The notes under the pieces: model-generated
What the model was told of the DNA's origin: nothing
Seen by the model: the letters and a program-made list of their open reading frames with translations, nothing else
The model's database searches: none
Translations under genes and position numbers: made by a program
Part shown: one piece after another, positions 5,948 to 9,163 of the stretch
Layout: every line of letters begins with the position of its first letter
Position numbering within the stretch: position 1 is the first letter of the stretch
Assembly: GCA_027625205.1 (NCBI GenBank)
Contig: JAQBVZ010000016.1
Span: 1 to 9,163, forward strand
Direction of reading: 5' to 3'
Source: Chloroflexota bacterium
GTDB taxonomy: Bacteria > Chloroflexota > Dehalococcoidia > Lucifugimonadales > Australimonadaceae
Length of the DNA: 9,163 nucleotides

Positions 5948-6613
5948 ATGACAGCACCAGACCTTCATTTTTTACGACTCTTCCCCCTGGGCGGCGTTGT
6001 CCTTTTCCCGGACATGCAACTGCCGCTGCATGTCTTTGAACCACGTTACCAACAACTCACCAAGGAATGTTTGGAAGAGGATGAACCCTTTGGCGTCCTG
6101 CTGCTCCGCTCCGGCGCTGAGGTTGCGGACGTGGAGGCACAACCCTATGTCATAGGGACCACCGCACACATCAGGCAGTCAGAGTCCTTGGGTGGCGGGC
6201 GCATGAGCTTGCTGGCGGTGGGAGGCAAACGCTTTAAGGTGCATACCTTCTTGCATGACCGCCCCTACCTCTCTGCTGAAGTGGAATTTTTGGAGGACGA
6301 GCCTCCTGAAGACGTCTCAGATGACCTGATCAAGGACCTTCAGCAAACTGTGACTGCGTACATCCAATCATCGTCACAGGTTCAGAAAGACTGGGCGGGT
6401 GGTGAGTTGACGCTCCCTAACCAGCCCACGGAGCTCTCCTATCTTGTGGCCCAGGCATTCCAAGGCGACAACCGTACACAGCAGCGGTTTCTGGAAGCCG
6501 CAACCACAACCAGCCGGTTGGAATTGGAGCTTGAGCAGGTAAAACAAGCGCAGGCCCAATTGCTGCGGAGGGCTGACCGCCAAGGGCCAGGGCGTGGGTT
6601 TAGCGCCAACTAA
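5948..6613 (+). CDS. LON peptidase substrate-binding (LON N-terminal) domain protein
   Basis: A 221-residue stand-alone LON-N protein. From ATG at 5948 it starts with LRLFPLGGVVLFPDMQLPLHVFEPRY (9-34), the diagnostic LON-domain opening. It continues with DEPFGVLLLRSGAEV, IGTTAHIRQSESLGGGRMSLLAVGGKRFKV and an alpha-helical second half that ends in a likely coiled coil, LELELEQVKQAQAQLLRRAD. The AAA+ and Ser-Lys protease parts of Lon are absent and there is no room for them, so this is the short substrate-binding-only type. Its role, perhaps recognition of damaged or specific proteins, is not established. A GTG at 5936 is also in frame, but its bases form the GGAG (5938-5941) that suits the ATG at 5948, so the later start is preferred. 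It ends 12 bp from the convergent Nudix gene. Confidence 0.92.
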   Translation: MTAPDLHFLRLFPLGGVVLFPDMQLPLHVFEPRYQQLTKECLEEDEPFGVLLLRSGAEVADVEAQPYVIGTTAHIRQSESLGGGRMSLLAVGGKRFKVHTFLHDRPYLSAEVEFLEDEPPEDVSDDLIKDLQQTVTAYIQSSSQVQKDWAGGELTLPNQPTELSYLVAQAFQGDNRTQQRFLEAATTTSRLELELEQVKQAQAQLLRRADRQGPGRGFSAN

Positions 6614-6625
6614 CCGGCAGGCTCG

Positions 6626-7171
6626 TCAGCCAGTGAATCCATTAAGCCGCCGCTCCGCCAGCAACAATGACACAATGCTCTTGGCGTCGTTCAACTCACC
6701 AGACCTCGCCATCTCCATGGCCTTGGCAAGAGGGACTCGCTCCACCTCAATGTCTTCATCTTCGTTAGGCGGCAGTGCGTCTTCAGTCAAGCCAGTGGCC
6801 AAAAATGCGTACATGCGCTCCGTCAGGATGCCCGGAGCGGTGTAGAAATCTCCAAGGAAATCAAGCGTGGCGGCGGCAAACCCCGTCTCCTCACGCAACT
6901 CTCTCTGAGCAGTCTGCACGGGCTCTTCCCCAGGGTCCATAACGCCGGCTGGCACTTCCAGTAAAAAGAGCTTTGGCGCGCGACGGTATTGCCGTACAAG
7001 GACCACATTGTTGTCGCTGTCCACAGCCACAATGCTCACGGCGTCAGGGTGCTCAACAATGTCTCGTTGCGCGGTGCCGCCATCAGGCAGACTGACCACG
7101 TCTCGGCGCACATTGATGCGGCTGCCCTCGTATACGCGCTCGCTTGATATCGTCTTTTCAGTCTCAGGCAC
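6626..7171 (-). CDS. Nudix hydrolase, ADP-ribose pyrophosphatase type
   Basis: 181 residues from GTG at 7171. The complete Nudix box is at 76-98: G-x5-E-x7-REL-x-EE-x-GF, read as GVMDPGEEPVQTAQRELREE followed by TGF. It is preceded by VLVRQYRRAPKLFLLEVPAG (57-76), the usual approach strand of ADP-ribose pyrophosphatases, and by an N-terminal SERVYEGSRINVRRDVVSLPDG segment of that subfamily. Such enzymes cleave ADP-ribose to AMP and ribose-5-phosphate with Mg2+ bound by the Nudix glutamates. The frame stays open to 7294 upstream, but that part lies over the NAD kinase C-terminus and matches nothing in the family. GTG at 7171 gives a normal length and an 8-bp overlap with the NAD kinase stop; AGGCGG just upstream is a modest ribosome binding site. 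Exact substrate is inferred. Confidence 0.92.
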   Translation of the reverse strand: MPETEKTISSERVYEGSRINVRRDVVSLPDGGTAQRDIVEHPDAVSIVAVDSDNNVVLVRQYRRAPKLFLLEVPAGVMDPGEEPVQTAQRELREETGFAAATLDFLGDFYTAPGILTERMYAFLATGLTEDALPPNEDEDIEVERVPLAKAMEMARSGELNDAKSIVSLLLAERRLNGFTG

Positions 7172-8063
7172 GGCGGTCCGCCTCTTGTTGGGTAGGCGCA
7201 CCCGCTCCACTATGGGGCTCCATGCCCCGGCGCAGCCGATAGACCAAAGAGGAGTAAAACCGGTCAGGACTCCCCGCCCGGAGGAATTTGGCATACAAGG
7301 GGCTGGCTGCTATCCGGACAACGTCCCCCGGCTGCAGCGGCCCGTCTGGAGACCCATCTGCACTCAGTGCGCCGTCCTGGTTGGACTCCAACACAAGCTC
7401 CACCACTGAACTCCTCGGCACCACCACAGCGGGGGATAGCGTTATGTGAGAGGCCACCGGCTTGATGAGGATGTCTGTTGACTCTGGATACAAGATTGGC
7501 CCTCCTGCGGAGAGGGCATATCCCGTACTTCCCGTTGCAGTGGCCACCACAACGGCGTCTGCCCTGTGCGTTGTGAGCTCCGCGTCGTTGACAATGGTCT
7601 TGAGTTGGACCATCCGTGACACTCCGCCCCTGCCCACCACCACGTCATTGAGGGCATGGAGGGGGAACTTGTGGCCTGCCCTCTCCCGGGAAGGCGCAAC
7701 GTCCACTTGCAGCATGGCCCGTTCCTGCACCCACCCAAAGCCGGGTTCCAGATATTTGGGCACCAGCTCCAGAGCATCGGCAGGCTCAACCTCCGTCATG
7801 AACCCAACCTTGCCAAAGTTGACGCCAAGAATAGCGGCCCCTAGAGGAGCAGCAAACCGTACCGCCCGCAGAATGGTGCCGTCACCGCCAACGGTTATGA
7901 CCACGCTGGGCGGCTCGTCCAGAGTCCGGTTGTCCAGCCCTTCAACAGGCCAGACAGCAATCGTCGACTCGATGCGCCTAGCCAGCGCCTCAGCGACAAG
8001 CTGCGCTTCAACGGACTGATCGTTGTAGATGATGAGGGGGCGGTGTAATGCCATGGTATCCAT
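7164..8063 (-). CDS. nadK: NAD kinase (ATP- or polyphosphate-dependent NAD+ 2'-phosphotransferase)
   Basis: 299 residues, the usual length. It makes NADP+ from NAD+ in the cytoplasm. Motifs: PSVVITVGGDGTILRAVR (52-69) with GGDGT at 59-63 and catalytic Asp61; GVNFGKVGFMTEV (81-93); ALNDVVVGRG (138-147), in which the common Asn-Glu is Asn-Asp; and ADAVVVATATGSTGYALSAG (169-188), where the usual TPTGST is TATGST. The C-terminal domain continues to about 280, followed by a hydrophilic tail. The start is ATG 8063 or, three codons on, ATG 8054; neither has a strong ribosome binding site. It is followed at once by the Nudix hydrolase, whose GTG lies inside its last codons, so the two probably form an operon. 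The promoter probably lies near the ATTATAAT palindrome at 8096-8103. Confidence 0.95.
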   Translation of the reverse strand: MDTMALHRPLIIYNDQSVEAQLVAEALARRIESTIAVWPVEGLDNRTLDEPPSVVITVGGDGTILRAVRFAAPLGAAILGVNFGKVGFMTEVEPADALELVPKYLEPGFGWVQERAMLQVDVAPSRERAGHKFPLHALNDVVVGRGGVSRMVQLKTIVNDAELTTHRADAVVVATATGSTGYALSAGGPILYPESTDILIKPVASHITLSPAVVVPRSSVVELVLESNQDGALSADGSPDGPLQPGDVVRIAASPLYAKFLRAGSPDRFYSSLVYRLRRGMEPHSGAGAPTQQEADRRA

Positions 8064-8095
8064 CAGTTTCGCGTCAGAATGACAAGGACGCCTCC

Positions 8096-8103
8096 ATTAT
8101 AAT
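8096..8103. promoter_or_regulatory. Symmetric -10 element shared by divergent nadK and DUF3179 genes
   Basis: ATTATAAT is its own reverse complement. It contains a perfect TATAAT at 8098-8103 on the plus strand and another at 8101-8096 on the minus strand. It lies in the 149-bp spacer between the two divergent starts. Neither direction has a good -35 at 16-18 bases, so strength is uncertain. Predicted leaders are roughly 30 bases (nadK) and 100 bases (DUF3179 gene). Confidence 0.5.
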
Positions 8104-8201
8104 ACGCCGTTGCCTCGCGCCGTCTTTTTGACCGCCCTCCGTTGCCATGAACATCCTATTGCCCTCCACTGTCATCAGATTCAATGATAGCTACGTGGAT
8201 G

Positions 8202-8207
8202 AGGAGG
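8202..8207 (+). promoter_or_regulatory. Ribosome binding site deciding the GTG start at 8213
   Basis: AGGAGG at 8202-8207 lies five bases before GTG at 8213. An in-frame ATG at 8147 would read through this site and place 22 hydrophilic residues ahead of the signal peptide, so the GTG is preferred. Confidence 0.8.
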
Positions 8208-8212
8208 CGGAT

Positions 8213-9163
8213 GTGCTGGGACTCAAACAACCTGTCGCACTGATTATTACCGCGCTCCTGGCTGCAGCCTGCACCGCAACCGCCACGCCAACGCTGACCC
8301 CAAGTACCACCCCTATCTCCGGCTCCCCTACTGCCACCCCATCTTCCTCTACTGACTCGCCAGGTGACACTGGTCCACTGGCGCCTCCCGTCACTCCTGA
8401 CCCTGATTATGAACAAGAACTGAGGCAGTCACGCGTGTCCACCTCTGGCTGGGAGACCGACTTCTCCCGCCACACGGTGCCTTTCCGCGAGATTAGCTCC
8501 AACATCCGCAGAGACAGCATTCCATCAGTTGATAACCCCAAGTACACCACGTTTGGAAAGGCCGACATCTGGCTGGCAGACGTGGAGCCGGTCATTACCC
8601 TGGACATCAACGGCCAGGCCAGGGCCTACCCCCTTCAGATCATGACGTACCACGAGATAGTCAACGACACTGTGGGCGGCGTGCCCGTAGCAGCCACCTT
8701 CTGTCCTCTGTGCAATTCCGCCCTTGTGTTTGACCGGCGCTTGGGTGACAAACTGTTCACCTTTGGCGTCTCCGGCAACCTGCGCAACAGTGACCTCATT
8801 ATGTGGGACCGCCAGACGGAGACATGGTGGCAGCAGCTCACTGGAGAGGCGATTGTGGGCGAGTTGGCAGGCAATCAGCTCACGTACATCACCGCCACCA
8901 TCACGTCATGGGCTGACTTCAAGGCCGCCTTTCCAGAGGGCGATGTCCTCTCCAGAGAAACAGGATTTTCACGTCCATACGGCTCCAACCCCTACGTCGG
9001 CTATGACCGTGCAGACAACCCTCCCTTTTTATTTGATGGTGACCTGGACGGGCGGCTCCTCCCCAAGGACCACGTGGTGGCCACTACCGTGGGAGGCACC
9101 GACATTGCGTTCCCCTTCCGTGTCCTGGAAGTTGAACGTGTGGTGAACTACAGTTCCCGCGGG
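8213..9163 (+). CDS. DUF3179 domain-containing lipoprotein, C-terminus cut by window edge
   Basis: 317 codons from GTG at 8213, still open at the window edge. The N-terminus MLGLKQPVALIITALLAAAC is a lipoprotein signal with Cys20 as the lipidated residue, followed by a Thr/Ser/Pro-rich tether (about 21-62). The DUF3179 region then runs from about GKADIWLADVEPVITLDING through RAYPLQIMTYHEIVND, FCPLCNSALVFDR (Cys164 and Cys167), FGVSGNLRNSDLIMWDRQT, WWQQLTGEAIVGELAG (Trp205, Trp206), and the ETGFSRPYGSNPYVGYD block. The CPLCN pair and the WWxQLTGEAIVG block are the family's most recognisable parts. DUF3179 has no established biochemical role known to me; the Cys pair could be a disulfide or metal site. 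It is divergent from nadK, with a possible shared symmetric promoter. Confidence 0.92.
   Translation, partial: MLGLKQPVALIITALLAAACTATATPTLTPSTTPISGSPTATPSSSTDSPGDTGPLAPPVTPDPDYEQELRQSRVSTSGWETDFSRHTVPFREISSNIRRDSIPSVDNPKYTTFGKADIWLADVEPVITLDINGQARAYPLQIMTYHEIVNDTVGGVPVAATFCPLCNSALVFDRRLGDKLFTFGVSGNLRNSDLIMWDRQTETWWQQLTGEAIVGELAGNQLTYITATITSWADFKAAFPEGDVLSRETGFSRPYGSNPYVGYDRADNPPFLFDGDLDGRLLPKDHVVATTVGGTDIAFPFRVLEVERVVNYSSRG

Noticed and set aside
7172..7294. Longer Nudix protein starting at 7294
   Set aside because: The extra 41 residues overlap the conserved C-terminal region of NAD kinase and match nothing in the Nudix family; GTG 7171 gives the normal length.
8147..8212. ATG at 8147 as the DUF3179 gene start
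   Set aside because: In frame and open, but it lacks a ribosome binding site and puts hydrophilic residues before an otherwise textbook lipoprotein signal; GTG 8213 has AGGAGG.

Overview
The window reads as bacterial chromosome with moderately high GC, several GTG starts, GGAG-type ribosome binding sites, and short, often overlapping intergenic spaces. The gene set (a luciferase-like flavin oxidoreductase beside a carboxymuconolactone-decarboxylase-fold protein, a DUF3179 lipoprotein, a lipoprotein of the PEBP family, and secreted beta-sandwich proteins with no relative I can name) resembles Chloroflexota, perhaps marine SAR202-type Dehalococcoidia. That placement is an inference from gene content only; the window contains no marker gene that fixes it.

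Layout. Positions 1-1146 hold three small-molecule enzymes: a luciferase-like monooxygenase (minus strand, cut by the window edge), a carboxymuconolactone-decarboxylase-family protein (plus) divergent from it, and an ABM/YgiN-like protein (minus) whose stop codon shares a CTAG with that of the decarboxylase-like gene. Positions 1324-3620 hold two exported proteins facing each other: a 220-residue secreted protein (plus) and a lipoprotein made of five tandem Ig-like repeats (minus). The lipoprotein gene is broken into two frames at a run of five Gs, and restoring one G rejoins it into a 532-residue protein.

Positions 3900-6613 hold a plus-strand run: pyruvate kinase, a PEBP-family lipoprotein overlapping its stop codon, and a stand-alone LON substrate-binding-domain protein. 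A 279-bp spacer upstream of pyruvate kinase carries a clean 8-bp hairpin and an extended -10 box. Positions 6626-8063 hold a minus-strand pair, NAD kinase followed by a Nudix hydrolase of the ADP-ribose pyrophosphatase type with an 8-bp overlap, which looks like a pyridine-nucleotide operon. From 8213 a DUF3179 lipoprotein runs off the right edge. It is divergent from NAD kinase, and the shared spacer contains ATTATAAT, a palindrome giving a perfect -10 hexamer on both strands.

I found no tRNA, rRNA, CRISPR array, insertion sequence or phage gene, and no convincing evidence of an undescribed multi-gene system. The points most worth checking are the frameshifted Ig-repeat lipoprotein, the symmetric divergent -10 element, and the unusual cation-site residues of the pyruvate kinase.
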